Source: JABDGC01 sp964466595
GTDB lineage: Bacteria; Pseudomonadota; Gammaproteobacteria; DSM-16500
DNA: 23,646 nucleotides
Direction of reading: 5' to 3'
NCBI GenBank assembly: GCA_964466595.1
Contig: CAYXNR010000035.1
Coordinates: forward strand, 1 to 23,646
The position numbers and the translations under genes are program-made. The notes beneath the pieces were generated by a model. The model saw only the letters and a program-made list of their open reading frames with translations, was not told the origin of the DNA and searched no databases. Positions 1 through 7,305 of the stretch are shown piece by piece (positions within the stretch are counted from its first letter, which is position 1; each line of letters starts with the position of its first letter).

Positions 1-90
1 GCGTCTAATCCACCCTACCAATTTTAAAAATAAGACTTGTGTAGATACCAATGACTCTTTTAGCTGCATCCAGTCTTTTAAATGCTCTGG

Positions 91-115
91 ATTCCGGCTT
101 AAAGCATGCCGGAAT
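91..115. repeat. REP-like palindrome (8-bp stem)
   Basis: ATTCCGGC (91-98) and GCCGGAAT (108-115) form a perfect 8-bp stem around a 9-nt loop. The flanks (CTGG before, GACA after) match the common dispersed 'CTGGATTCCGGC...GCCGGAATGAC' type of bacterial intergenic repeat. It lies just downstream of the ABC ATPase gene, but no T-run follows the stem on that strand, so a repeat is more likely than an intrinsic terminator. The rest of 1-162 holds nothing I recognise. Confidence 0.5.
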
Positions 116-162
116 GACAATTTCTCCAGGTCAACCGAATACTTACCTAAGTCACAGAAGAA

Positions 163-1464
163 CTAATTTGGATTTTCTAAACTTAAAACACCCGAGTTGT
201 AATCATAGGCAAAAAGCTCAGCATAACGTCCATATTCAATAATCGTATGCAAGACCTGTTCAGCATCTTTTTCTGAAACATAATCTTCTAGCAGCGATAG
301 AAATTGCTCTTCTAAAGCACGATGGCGGGGGTGATGAATGAGGCGTTCATAAATAAAGCGGGCGAGTGGTACATATTTTTTTAAATGTTCGGAAAATATT
401 TTCTTTCTTTCCAAAATATCTGCATCAACAAAACGTTTTCCTTCCTCTGTAATAGCAATATCCCCTTTGGAAACTTTGGCAAAATGTAAAATATCTAAAA
501 GCTCGGTTAAGGGAAAAAGATCGTCAATGCCCAACATCAAGGTCTCTGCTACATCTGGTAAATCCATTTTACCTTGCCGCTCTGGTTCATTTAGAATTTC
601 TAACAAGCCCGTGAGCTCGGCAACTGAGGTGTCAGGCAGGCGATAGCCGATATCAATGACAATATGCTCCACCATGCCCTCTTTCATTCTTTCCTCTTGC
701 GGCTGGGTTGTCATGAGCGTATAAACTCGATCAACCTGATTACGAAAGCGCGGATCAATATCACTACGGGGATAGGGCAGCGTAATTTTTAATTCAGCGC
801 GAATCGTTCCGGGATTGCTACTGAAAACAATAATGCGATCCGCTAATAACACTGCTTCTTCAATATTGTGGGTGACAAATAAAATAGCCTTTAAACCTGT
901 TTTTTTGCTTTGCCATAAATCTAAAAGATCGCTTTTTAAATTATCAGCCGTTAAGACATCCAAAGCGGAAAAAGGTTCATCCATTAATAAAATATCGGGA
1001 TTGACTACCAAGGCCCGAGCAAAGCCTACACGTTGGCGCATACCACCAGATAATTCCTTGGGATAGGCTGTTTCAAAGCCGTCTAAGCCAATCATGTCAA
1101 TCGCTTTCAAGGCGCGTTCCCGACGTTCTATAGGTGGAATGTGCAAAGCCTCGAGACCTAATTCAACATTTTGTAAAACGGTCAGCCAGGGTAGCAGTGC
1201 AAAGGTTTGAAATACCATGGAAGCGCCGTGGACTGGCCCAAGGACAGGTTCTGCACGATAATAAACCATGCCTTCTGAAGGCTGATCAAGGCCAGCTAAA
1301 ATACGAAGGAGGGTTGATTTTCCGGAGCCTGATTTACCTAAGATCGCAACAATTTCGCCTTCATACATACGAAAATCGACGTCTTGGAGAGCCAATAATT
1401 CTTGTCGTTCTCCTTTTCTAAAGGATTTTTGTACCTTTACCACCTCAAAAATAGGCTCAATCAT
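163..1464 (-). CDS. NitT/TauT-type ABC transporter ATP-binding protein with AAA-associated C-terminal domain
   Basis: ATPase subunit that would power the adjacent permease at the inner membrane. Seen: Walker A GKSGSGKST (residues 43-51), Q-loop Q86, signature LSGGMRQ (138-144), Walker B ILLMDE (158-163) and switch His199 in FVTHN. Residues 1-250 match the nitrate/sulfonate/taurine (SsuB/TauB) class. Residues ~280-400 are an extra C-terminal domain of the AAA-associated (AAA_assoc_C) type, which makes the protein 433 residues instead of the usual ~260. The ATG at 1464 has an AGAGGTG ribosome binding site and lies 9 nt after the permease stop, so the two are co-transcribed. The substrate cannot be read from the sequence; an anion or sulfonate is only a family default, and no periplasmic binding protein is nearby. 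Confidence 0.93.
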   Translation of the reverse strand: MIEPIFEVVKVQKSFRKGERQELLALQDVDFRMYEGEIVAILGKSGSGKSTLLRILAGLDQPSEGMVYYRAEPVLGPVHGASMVFQTFALLPWLTVLQNVELGLEALHIPPIERRERALKAIDMIGLDGFETAYPKELSGGMRQRVGFARALVVNPDILLMDEPFSALDVLTADNLKSDLLDLWQSKKTGLKAILFVTHNIEEAVLLADRIIVFSSNPGTIRAELKITLPYPRSDIDPRFRNQVDRVYTLMTTQPQEERMKEGMVEHIVIDIGYRLPDTSVAELTGLLEILNEPERQGKMDLPDVAETLMLGIDDLFPLTELLDILHFAKVSKGDIAITEEGKRFVDADILERKKIFSEHLKKYVPLARFIYERLIHHPRHRALEEQFLSLLEDYVSEKDAEQVLHTIIEYGRYAELFAYDYNSGVLSLENPN

Positions 1465-1473
1465 GATACACCT

Positions 1474-3216
1474 CTAATCCAAAACAAAGCGATTCAGGGC
1501 TAGCACATAAAGCGGACGCCAAAATAAGCGATTAATCACAAGAACCAACAAACTCATGACCCCAATAGCAAGCGCTGTTTGAGTAAAATTTCCTTGGGCT
1601 GTTTGATCCGAGATATAAGCACCCAAGCCCGGTATTTTAACCGTCGTTTGTCCCCAGCTGACGACCTCAGCCACAATACTCGCATTCCAGGTGCCTCCCG
1701 CAGCAGTAATCGCACCGGTAATATAATAAGGGAAAATACCTGGTAAAATAACACGACGCCAGCGCAACCAGGTGCCAATATCAAAATTATCGGCCACATC
1801 AAGAAAATCTTTGGGTAAGAGAGAAGCACCGGCAATGACATTAAACAGGATATACCACTGAGCACCTAAAATCATTAAAGGGGTCAAACCCAATTCCGGA
1901 TTAATATGGAACATGACAACAGCCATGATGACTAGCGGATAAAAAAGATTAGCAGGAAAAGCCGCCAAAAATTGGGCTAGCGGTTGAACAACCTGGGCAA
2001 GAGCGGGACGAAGCCCGATATAGACGCCAATCGGTACCCAGATGAGGGAGGACAAAAACACTAAAATAAAGACGCGTAAAGCGGTTAAGGTCCCTAAGAA
2101 GAAAATAGACTGCAGAACCTGCCAGGAAAAATGGTGGATGAAATAGGCGCCGCCGAAAAGAATCAGAAGAAGCATCAGCAACCAGAAAATAATTTCTTCT
2201 AGGTAGATAAAAAACCAGCTGCGCCGTGAAGTAGTCGCAGGCTTAAAAGAAAAGCGGTAAGGAAAGGCAGGCCAGCGCATATTCACAAAAGCATTCCAAA
2301 GCAGATTGATTTTAGCGCCCCCATAACGGACCAAGCGTGTGCGTTGCAACATACTCATTAACCAGGAGCGAACCTCTCTTTGAGAGGCTATATTTTCGGC
2401 TTTAAATTTTTCTGCCCAAGCGACCAAAGGACGAAATAAAATTTGATCGTATAATAAAATCACGACAAACATCGTCATAATGGCATAGAAAATAGCTTGT
2501 AAATTGGCTTCCTGAATGGCTACTGCAATATAAGAACCAATGCCTGGCAAGAGTATCTGTTGGTTTGCTACTGAGATAGCCTCAGAGGCCACTACAAAAA
2601 ACCAACCAGCAGACATCGAGACCATCATATTCCATAGTAGACCGGGTAAAGAATAGGCTACCTCAATCCGCCAAAATCGCTGCCAAGCCGATAAATGAAA
2701 CATGCTGGCGACTTCTTGCAAATCAGCCGGCACCGTACAGACTGTTTGATAAAACCCCAAGGCCATATTCCAAGCCTGGGAAGTGAAAATTGCAAAAATT
2801 GCCGCACATTCCGGGCCGAGCAAACTGCCAGGAAAGAGTTTAATAAAGCCGACCACCGTGATAGATAAAAAGCCCAGAATCGGTACCGATTGCAAAATAT
2901 CAATTAAAGGAATGATAAAACCTTTGGCTCTTTTACTCTTGGCTGCCCAGGTGGCAATAGTTAAAGTAAAGAGTAGAGAGAAAGCTAAAGCAATAAGCAT
3001 GCGCATGACTGTTCTTAAAGCATAAAAAGGCAGAGAACGCGGATCGAGCGAAATCGGAATGCTCGTGCCCAACTGATAAGGCACCGTCATCTGTTTGGCA
3101 TTCCAAGCGAATACTAGAATCAGGCTGAAAAAAAAGATAAAAGCGAAAATATCCCAATAATTTGGATAGAGGCGGTTTTTATAAACCGTCATGAATGTAT
3201 TGCCTAAGAAATTCAT
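1474..3216 (-). CDS. Two-domain fused ABC transporter permease (NitT/TauT type)
   Basis: Inner-membrane channel of the importer. At 580 residues it is twice the usual SsuC/TauC length because two BPD_transp_1 permease domains are fused. Each half has its own coupling (EAA) loop: about residues 168-190 (DLQEVASMFHLSAWQRFWR) and 472-495 (DVADNFDIGTWLRWRRVILP). The first membrane segment is near residues 22-39, and a polar linker (~265-335) joins the halves. A single polypeptide can therefore form the transmembrane pore with two copies of the downstream ATPase. The chosen ATG at 3216 follows an AAGGGGGT ribosome binding site; an in-frame ATG at 3192 has no such site. It lies 28 nt after the SDR stop, in one probable operon. 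Confidence 0.92.
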   Translation of the reverse strand: MNFLGNTFMTVYKNRLYPNYWDIFAFIFFFSLILVFAWNAKQMTVPYQLGTSIPISLDPRSLPFYALRTVMRMLIALAFSLLFTLTIATWAAKSKRAKGFIIPLIDILQSVPILGFLSITVVGFIKLFPGSLLGPECAAIFAIFTSQAWNMALGFYQTVCTVPADLQEVASMFHLSAWQRFWRIEVAYSLPGLLWNMMVSMSAGWFFVVASEAISVANQQILLPGIGSYIAVAIQEANLQAIFYAIMTMFVVILLYDQILFRPLVAWAEKFKAENIASQREVRSWLMSMLQRTRLVRYGGAKINLLWNAFVNMRWPAFPYRFSFKPATTSRRSWFFIYLEEIIFWLLMLLLILFGGAYFIHHFSWQVLQSIFFLGTLTALRVFILVFLSSLIWVPIGVYIGLRPALAQVVQPLAQFLAAFPANLFYPLVIMAVVMFHINPELGLTPLMILGAQWYILFNVIAGASLLPKDFLDVADNFDIGTWLRWRRVILPGIFPYYITGAITAAGGTWNASIVAEVVSWGQTTVKIPGLGAYISDQTAQGNFTQTALAIGVMSLLVLVINRLFWRPLYVLALNRFVLD

Positions 3217-3244
3217 GGCTCTACCCCCTTAAGGCTCTGGGCAA

Positions 3245-3985
3245 TTATAGCAACCGCCCACCATCTACCGCCAAGATCTGTCCGGTAATATAATCAGCAT
3301 CTCTTACAAAGAAAAGCACTGCTTTGGCAATATCCTCTGGGCTGCCTATTCGCTTTAAAGCAGCCTCATTGATAATTTTCTGCTTCAGCGCTTCAGCAAG
3401 CTGATTTTCTCCTTCTGGCCAGATGATCATGCCCGGCGAAATGGCATTGACTCGAATCCTTGGCGCTAACTCTTTTGCCAATATTCGCGTTAAAGCAACC
3501 AGACCAGCTTTAGTGAGGCAATAGACACTATAATCGCCAAAGGGCTTGTCGACGTGGATATCCGTGAGATTAATAATACAGCCTGCGGTCTTTGCCAAAT
3601 AAGGCGCAGCCAATTGCGCTAAAAAAAAAGGGGCCTTGAGATTGGTATCCATCAAGACCGTCCAGTCTTCTTCCTTAATTTGTCCAAAAGGCGTTTTGTT
3701 AAAGCAGGAGGCATTATTGACTAAGACATCTAGTCTTCCCCATTCCGCTTCGGCCCGTTCAAGCAGTTGCTTCAGCGCTCTTCCCTCTTGCAGTTCCGCC
3801 CTAGCTATGAGGGCAGAATGCGGTCGTTTTTGATTAAAAACAGAACAAAGTTGCTCTGCTTCTGTTATAGCCTGCCGATAGTGTAAAACCAGGTTATAGC
3901 CTGCCTCGTGACAAGCCTCTGCTACAGCCGCGCCAATTCTTCGCGCAGCACCTGTTATCAGAACTACTTTCGTCTCGGCCTTCAC
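3245..3985 (-). CDS. Pteridine reductase-like short-chain dehydrogenase
   Basis: NAD(P)H-dependent SDR, 246 residues, cytosolic. The cofactor motif is TGAARRIG (11-18): the TGxxxRxG form is characteristic of pteridine reductases (PTR1/FolM-like) and differs from the ordinary TGxxxGxG. NNAS is at 90-93, and the catalytic residues are Asp142, Tyr155 and Lys159 (YxxxK). The C-terminal VDGG (FabG-like end) is intact. Known for the family: reduction of dihydropterins or dihydrofolate to the tetrahydro form. The start is GTG at 3985 with only a weak upstream A/G-rich site; no better in-frame start is visible. It is divergent from the methyltransferase (56-nt gap) and 28 nt upstream of the permease. 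A PTPS-family gene lies 5 kb away at 9034, which supports a pterin role. A general SDR with another substrate remains possible. Confidence 0.85.
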   Translation of the reverse strand: MKAETKVVLITGAARRIGAAVAEACHEAGYNLVLHYRQAITEAEQLCSVFNQKRPHSALIARAELQEGRALKQLLERAEAEWGRLDVLVNNASCFNKTPFGQIKEEDWTVLMDTNLKAPFFLAQLAAPYLAKTAGCIINLTDIHVDKPFGDYSVYCLTKAGLVALTRILAKELAPRIRVNAISPGMIIWPEGENQLAEALKQKIINEAALKRIGSPEDIAKAVLFFVRDADYITGQILAVDGGRLL

Positions 3986-4041
3986 CTTTAAGCTTTCTCG
4001 TCTTTGTAGACTCGGTATATAATAGCAAAAGGATTCTAAAC

Positions 4042-5286
4042 ATGCCTTCTATGATGACCACTTTACCCCCTCTTAGTCCTGAAATGCAGAAACAGGGCGA
4101 GGCCATGCTAAACCACCTGGAACAGCTTATTCAAAAAGCTGGCGGTCATATTTCCTTTGCTCATTTCATGAAACATGCGCTCTATGCTCAAGACCTTGGC
4201 TACTATACTTCTCCTTTGCAGAAATTTGGGGAAACAGGTGATTTTGTTACAGCGCCTGAAATCTCGCCCTTATTTGCCAAAACACTAGCACGACAGTTTG
4301 CAGCCATTTTAAGCACTATGCCCGAAGCTGCCATCTTAGAATTAGGCGCGGGTACGGGTATTTTTGCCAAAGAGGTCATGACTGAACTGAAAGAATTGCA
4401 AGCGCTACCATCCCAGTATTATATTTTCGAAGCAAGCCCGACCTTGATTGCGCGTCAAAAGAAAGTCTTAGAAACAAGTTGCCCGCAATTTTTTTCTCGC
4501 TTCAACTGGCTTACGGAGCTTCCCGATCATTTTCAAGGTATTATTTTTGCTAATGAATGGCTTGATGCCCTGCCCGTGCATTGTTTTCGCATTGAAAATA
4601 AAACCGTTACAGAACGCTGTGTGACTTTTAAAAATAAACAATTGACTTGGAAAACAGTAGCGCCGCAAACGCAGGCCCTGCACAAAAAAGTTTTAGCGCT
4701 CATGAATCACTATGCCTGGCCGGAGGGCTATGAATCAGAAATTAATCTCTTGCTGCCTCGCTGGATAAAAACGCTCGCGAAGCTACTTGATAAGGGCGTA
4801 TTACTTTTTTTTGATTATGGCTATGAACGCGAGGAATATTATCATCCTGAGCGCTCCTGCGGGACACTGCGCGCTTATTTTCAACATCGAATGCATGCTG
4901 ATCCTTTTCTCTATCCAGGGTTGCAAGATCTCACTGCCCATGTTGATTTCACGACCGTGGTAGAACAGGCTATCTCTGCCGGCTTGGATCTAGCAGGCTA
5001 CACCACACAACAAGCCTTTCTCATCGCCTGCGGCATCGGAGATTTCGCTAACAGCTTCCCCACCTCTCAAAAAGCATATCGGCAAAACCAGGCCTTAAAA
5101 TTACTCCTCTTGCCTTCCGAAATGGGCAGCTTAATCAAGGCAGTGGCTTTTACTAAAAATTGGAATGAACCCTTAGACGGATTTTCTGGTGGGGTCAAAT
5201 CTTGTCTTCAACCTTCACCTCCCCATTATCGGGCGAAGGTTGAAGACAAGATCATATCATTACCCACATCTTTGAAAAACCCATAA
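4042..5286 (+). CDS. MidA/NDUFAF7-family SAM-dependent methyltransferase (COG1565) with repeat-derived C-terminus
   Basis: Class I SAM-dependent methyltransferase of the Methyltransf_28 family. In mitochondria the homologue NDUFAF7 methylates an arginine of a complex I subunit; the bacterial substrate is not established. Seen: GDFVTAPEISPLF (66-78), SAM-binding ELGAGTG (100-106) and NEWLDALPVH (171-180), all family hallmarks. The ATG at 4042 has AAAGGA about 9 nt upstream, and TATAAT at 4018-4023 could be its -10. The family-like sequence ends near residue 383 (PLDGF); the last ~31 residues are translated straight through a dispersed inverted repeat (5191-5252). The stop at 5286 lies inside the convergent toxin gene. 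The native stop codon was probably displaced by insertion of the repeat. Confidence 0.9.
   Translation: MPSMMTTLPPLSPEMQKQGEAMLNHLEQLIQKAGGHISFAHFMKHALYAQDLGYYTSPLQKFGETGDFVTAPEISPLFAKTLARQFAAILSTMPEAAILELGAGTGIFAKEVMTELKELQALPSQYYIFEASPTLIARQKKVLETSCPQFFSRFNWLTELPDHFQGIIFANEWLDALPVHCFRIENKTVTERCVTFKNKQLTWKTVAPQTQALHKKVLALMNHYAWPEGYESEINLLLPRWIKTLAKLLDKGVLLFFDYGYEREEYYHPERSCGTLRAYFQHRMHADPFLYPGLQDLTAHVDFTTVVEQAISAGLDLAGYTTQQAFLIACGIGDFANSFPTSQKAYRQNQALKLLLLPSEMGSLIKAVAFTKNWNEPLDGFSGGVKSCLQPSPPHYRAKVEDKIISLPTSLKNP
5191..5252. repeat. Dispersed repeat, inverted pair (copies 1 and 2)
   Basis: ATCTTGTCTTCAACCTTC (5199-5216) and GAAGGTTGAAGACAAGAT (5235-5252) are an 18-bp perfect inverted repeat around 18 nt; the left arm continues outward as GGGGTCAA (5191-5198). 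The same unit recurs at 7278-7299 and 8951-8976. A 'GGGGTCAAATCTTG' edge resembles, from memory, sequences associated with REP-associated tyrosine transposases (RAYT/TnpA_REP), but no transposase gene is in the window. The element lies within the 3' end of the methyltransferase gene. Confidence 0.75.
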
Positions 5287-5623
5287 CCTCTGCGACTGAT
5301 CGATAAACCGCTTCCATAAAGCTTGCAGTACAATGCATTAACGGACCTTCAATGAGTCGCTTATTATCAATTGCCCGTACTTGATCAATCAATAAGTCTG
5401 ATTCCTTTTCCAAATTCTCATGTGGCTTGATGCGAACTCTTAATGGTTCTGCCTTGTTAATGAGCTTTGTGGTCAGCGGGATAATCAGCGTAGAAGGATG
5501 GCCAACGTCTAATAATGCCTGGTCTTGCACGATTAAAACGGGACGACATTTTCCTGCCTCCGTTCCACGGGAGGGATTGAGATTAGCTAACCAGATCTCG
5601 CCTTGTCTAATCTTTAGGGTCAT
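5252..5623 (-). CDS. MazF/PemK-family endoribonuclease toxin
   Basis: Toxin of a type II toxin-antitoxin pair; the family cleaves mRNA (sometimes tRNA or rRNA) at short motifs. Seen: N-terminal IRQGEIWLANLNPSRGTE, then KCRPVLIVQ, the central IIPLTT strand, and DQVRAIDNKRL near the C-terminus, in the MazF order. I chose ATG at 5623 (123 residues): GGTGAG sits 7 nt upstream, inside the end of the antitoxin gene, and the two genes overlap by 17 nt, as is usual for translationally coupled pairs. A TTG at 5638 in the same frame has no such site. The stop at 5252 lies at the edge of the dispersed repeat, so the final residues may also have been altered by its insertion. Confidence 0.9.
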   Translation of the reverse strand: MTLKIRQGEIWLANLNPSRGTEAGKCRPVLIVQDQALLDVGHPSTLIIPLTTKLINKAEPLRVRIKPHENLEKESDLLIDQVRAIDNKRLIEGPLMHCTASFMEAVYRSVAEVMGFSKMWVMI

Positions 5624-5843
5624 CTTCAATCTCACCAAATTCTTTATTCACTTTGATGCTTTCTTTTCTTACTAACAAACTGATCGCTTTTAACCTCTCC
5701 CTTCGTTTCATGTTTTTTATATTTTCATTCATTTGCTCGATAGCCATGCGCATATAAGCAGCCCGTGAAAGATGATTATCCTGGGCCAGGATATCAACCT
5801 CACGCAGAATCTTTTCCGGCAAGCGTATTGAAATAAGAGTCAT
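5607..5843 (-). CDS. Ribbon-helix-helix antitoxin partner of MazF
   Basis: A 78-residue protein. Residues 2-10 (TLISIRLPE) are a typical RHH beta-strand followed by two helices, and the basic/acidic C-terminal tail (~45-78, ending GEIEDDPKD) is the sort of segment that wraps a MazF dimer. Expected role: neutralise the downstream toxin and autorepress the operon by binding the palindrome just upstream. The ATG at 5843 is the only good start. The stop overlaps the toxin start. A CopG-type rather than AbrB-type antitoxin paired with MazF is known from other bacteria. Confidence 0.87.
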   Translation of the reverse strand: MTLISIRLPEKILREVDILAQDNHLSRAAYMRMAIEQMNENIKNMKRRERLKAISLLVRKESIKVNKEFGEIEDDPKD

Positions 5844-5855
5844 AATGTAGTCTCT

Positions 5856-5890
5856 AATGTATTACATTTTTGTAGTATACGATGTAATTC
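5856..5890 (-). promoter_or_regulatory. Promoter and candidate operator of the toxin-antitoxin operon
   Basis: TATACT on the minus strand (5879-5874) fits a -10 element, which would start transcription near 5867. A perfect palindrome AATGTA-T-TACATT (5856-5868) covers that start, and a related half-site ATGTAAT (5882-5888) lies upstream of the -10. This is the expected layout for autorepression by an RHH antitoxin. No convincing -35 is visible. Confidence 0.5.
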
Positions 5891-5939
5891 GACGCTATGG
5901 AAGCACAGGGTGGGCGCTAGAAAATTACGAATAGAGCTA

Positions 5940-5972
5940 CCGGGCGGCAAGCTGCATTCTTAGGGCGCCCGG
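5940..5972. other. GC-rich hairpin in the gap between HAD-like and antitoxin genes
   Basis: CCGGGCG (5940-5946) pairs with CGCCCGG (5966-5972), with a GGGCGCCC palindrome in the right arm, in an otherwise AT-rich gap. It lies downstream of the HAD-like gene on the minus strand and could end its transcript, but no T-run follows on that side. It could also be a remnant of a repeat. Confidence 0.3.
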
Positions 5973-6014
5973 AGATAATTTTTAACTCAATTGTGGAAAG
6001 GGAGTATTTTGTAA

Positions 6015-6767
6015 TCAAGCACATTTAAGCCTGTTAGCAACCACATTCTCAGGATTAAAAATTCGAGCTAAGGTTTCGCTCAGTGAATTATTCTGCAAGG
6101 AAACAGAAACATCATTTTCGTTAGCCCACCGTGTGATCATGTCAAACTCTCTTCTCGCCACCGCTTTCAGATTTTCGTCTTGAATATTATCAGGGTTACC
6201 TAAAACTAAAATTAGCTTGTCTGGCTTATTAAATCGCTTTGCTCGAATATCAGCTACAAGCTCCTTGAGGAGCTCAGGACGATTCTTACTGAATTGCCAC
6301 GATAAATAGAGAGGACAGTGTTCTAAGATCATAGGCCGGTCTTGAGTATAGAGATCAATTTTTTGTTCGTCGAGTTCCTTTGATATCTTCTCCAAATGAA
6401 CGGGATTAGTATCGCTGTATAAATATATCAAGGCCCCCTCTCTACACGCCGTTTCTTGCAAAAGGAGGATTTTTTCGGCAAAATTACCTACCGTGATCAT
6501 TTCATTCCATTCAGCCCAAAATTCATCACTTTCCATCGTCTTAATTCCAAATAAAGCTAAAAGCCGTAAGTTAAACGCTTCCCGTGTAATTTCTCCTCGA
6601 TTAAATTGTTCTGATAAAAGGAAGGATTGCTTTTGCAGTTCAGGCGTTAAGCTAAACTCAGCGTTTTCTTCTTTTGCTTTTTTCAGCAGCTTAGCAATAA
6701 ATCCACTTGCATCGACCTTCTCAAGCAACATGCCTAATGATAAAGCGATTCCGACTCGATTTTGCAT
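6015..6767 (-). CDS. HAD-superfamily-like protein with degenerate catalytic motifs
   Basis: A 250-residue protein whose order of elements fits a HAD subclass IA phosphatase, including an alpha-helical cap (about 20-95, with DEFWAEWNEM at 81-90). Motif II is recognisable as LIYLYSDTNPVH (113-124, Ser118) and motif III as SKNRPELLKEL (160-170, Lys161). Motif I, normally DxDG/DxGG, reads VGIALSLGMLL (5-15) with no aspartate, and motif IV, normally a DD pair, reads LGNPDN (189-194). The nucleophile and the metal-binding acid pair therefore seem lost, pointing to a non-catalytic HAD fold. The ATG at 6767 has TAGGAGAG about 7 nt upstream. It stands between two toxin loci. The HAD assignment is by pattern only. 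Confidence 0.6.
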   Translation of the reverse strand: MQNRVGIALSLGMLLEKVDASGFIAKLLKKAKEENAEFSLTPELQKQSFLLSEQFNRGEITREAFNLRLLALFGIKTMESDEFWAEWNEMITVGNFAEKILLLQETACREGALIYLYSDTNPVHLEKISKELDEQKIDLYTQDRPMILEHCPLYLSWQFSKNRPELLKELVADIRAKRFNKPDKLILVLGNPDNIQDENLKAVARREFDMITRWANENDVSVSLQNNSLSETLARIFNPENVVANRLKCA

Positions 6768-6938
6768 AGTAAACTCTCCTATATTATTAGATTATTAGGC
6801 GTGGATTCTATAACCTTTATCCTGCCCAAAACAACAAAAATTTAAGATCAACCAAGGGCATTTTACTGCGGGCAGGTAAGCATGAAGGCGGGAAATCTTG
6901 GATTATATTTCTTCGGTATCTGATAATGAGGGTTGGAA

Positions 6939-7262
6939 GTGAATCGAGGGGACTTAGTAACGGTAGCTTTGCCGGAGGATTATGGAAAACCGCGTCCCGC
7001 TTTAGTTATTCAATCAGACTTGTTTGAGGGTCATCCTTCTATCACTCTTCTCCCAATCACAAGCGAGCTCAGAGAAACGCCGCTATTTCGAATTACCGTG
7101 GAACCGACAAAAGAAAATGGACTTCAAAAAAAATCGCAAGTAATGGTGGATAAAGCTCATACGGTTGCGCGCGAAAAGTTAAGCCAGCCTTTCGGAAAAT
7201 TGGACGAAGTCCTCTTGCTCTCCATTAATAGAGCGCTGGTTTTGTTCTTGGGCTTTGCTTGA
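6939..7262 (+). CDS. Solitary MazF/PemK-family toxin
   Basis: A second MazF-type protein, 107 residues from GTG at 6939, with GAGGG 6 nt upstream; a TTG at 6933 would add two residues. Seen: NRGDLVTVALPEDYGKPRPALVIQ at the start (the RGD..KPRP pattern of the family), ITLLPITSEL in the middle and SQVMVDKAHTVAREKL followed by a C-terminal helix. It is clearly different from the toxin at 5252-5623. No antitoxin gene is visible upstream: 6768-6938 holds only a 13-codon frame from ATG 6882 ending in stacked stops, which may be a remnant. It may be an orphan, or be controlled in trans by the RHH antitoxin 1.1 kb away. Confidence 0.86.
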   Translation: MNRGDLVTVALPEDYGKPRPALVIQSDLFEGHPSITLLPITSELRETPLFRITVEPTKENGLQKKSQVMVDKAHTVAREKLSQPFGKLDEVLLLSINRALVLFLGFA

Positions 7263-7277
7263 TTAAGAGGTAAGAGT

Positions 7278-7299
7278 GAAGGTTGAAGACAAGATTTGA
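7278..7299 (+). repeat. Dispersed repeat, copy 3
   Basis: GAAGGTTGAAGACAAGAT followed by TTGA: the same unit as at 5235 and 8951, in plus orientation. It lies 15 nt after the solitary MazF stop and just beyond the end of the convergent Sel1-like gene. Confidence 0.8.
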
Positions 7300-7305
7300 G
7301 CTCAC

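Noticed and set aside
91..115. Intrinsic terminator for the ABC operon
   Set aside because: The stem is not followed by a T-run on the minus strand and its flanks match a dispersed repeat.
51..242. 63-residue plus-strand frame at the left edge
   Set aside because: It runs through a REP-like palindrome and overlaps the end of the ABC ATPase gene, with no ribosome binding site or recognisable protein features.
3894..4106. 70-residue minus-strand frame upstream of the SDR
   Set aside because: It overlaps both the SDR and the methyltransferase starts in a different frame and its composition (Arg/Ser/Gly-rich) looks non-coding.
6882..6923. Thirteen-codon frame as the missing MazE
   Set aside because: Too short to contain a DNA-binding domain and toxin-wrapping tail; at best a remnant or leader.
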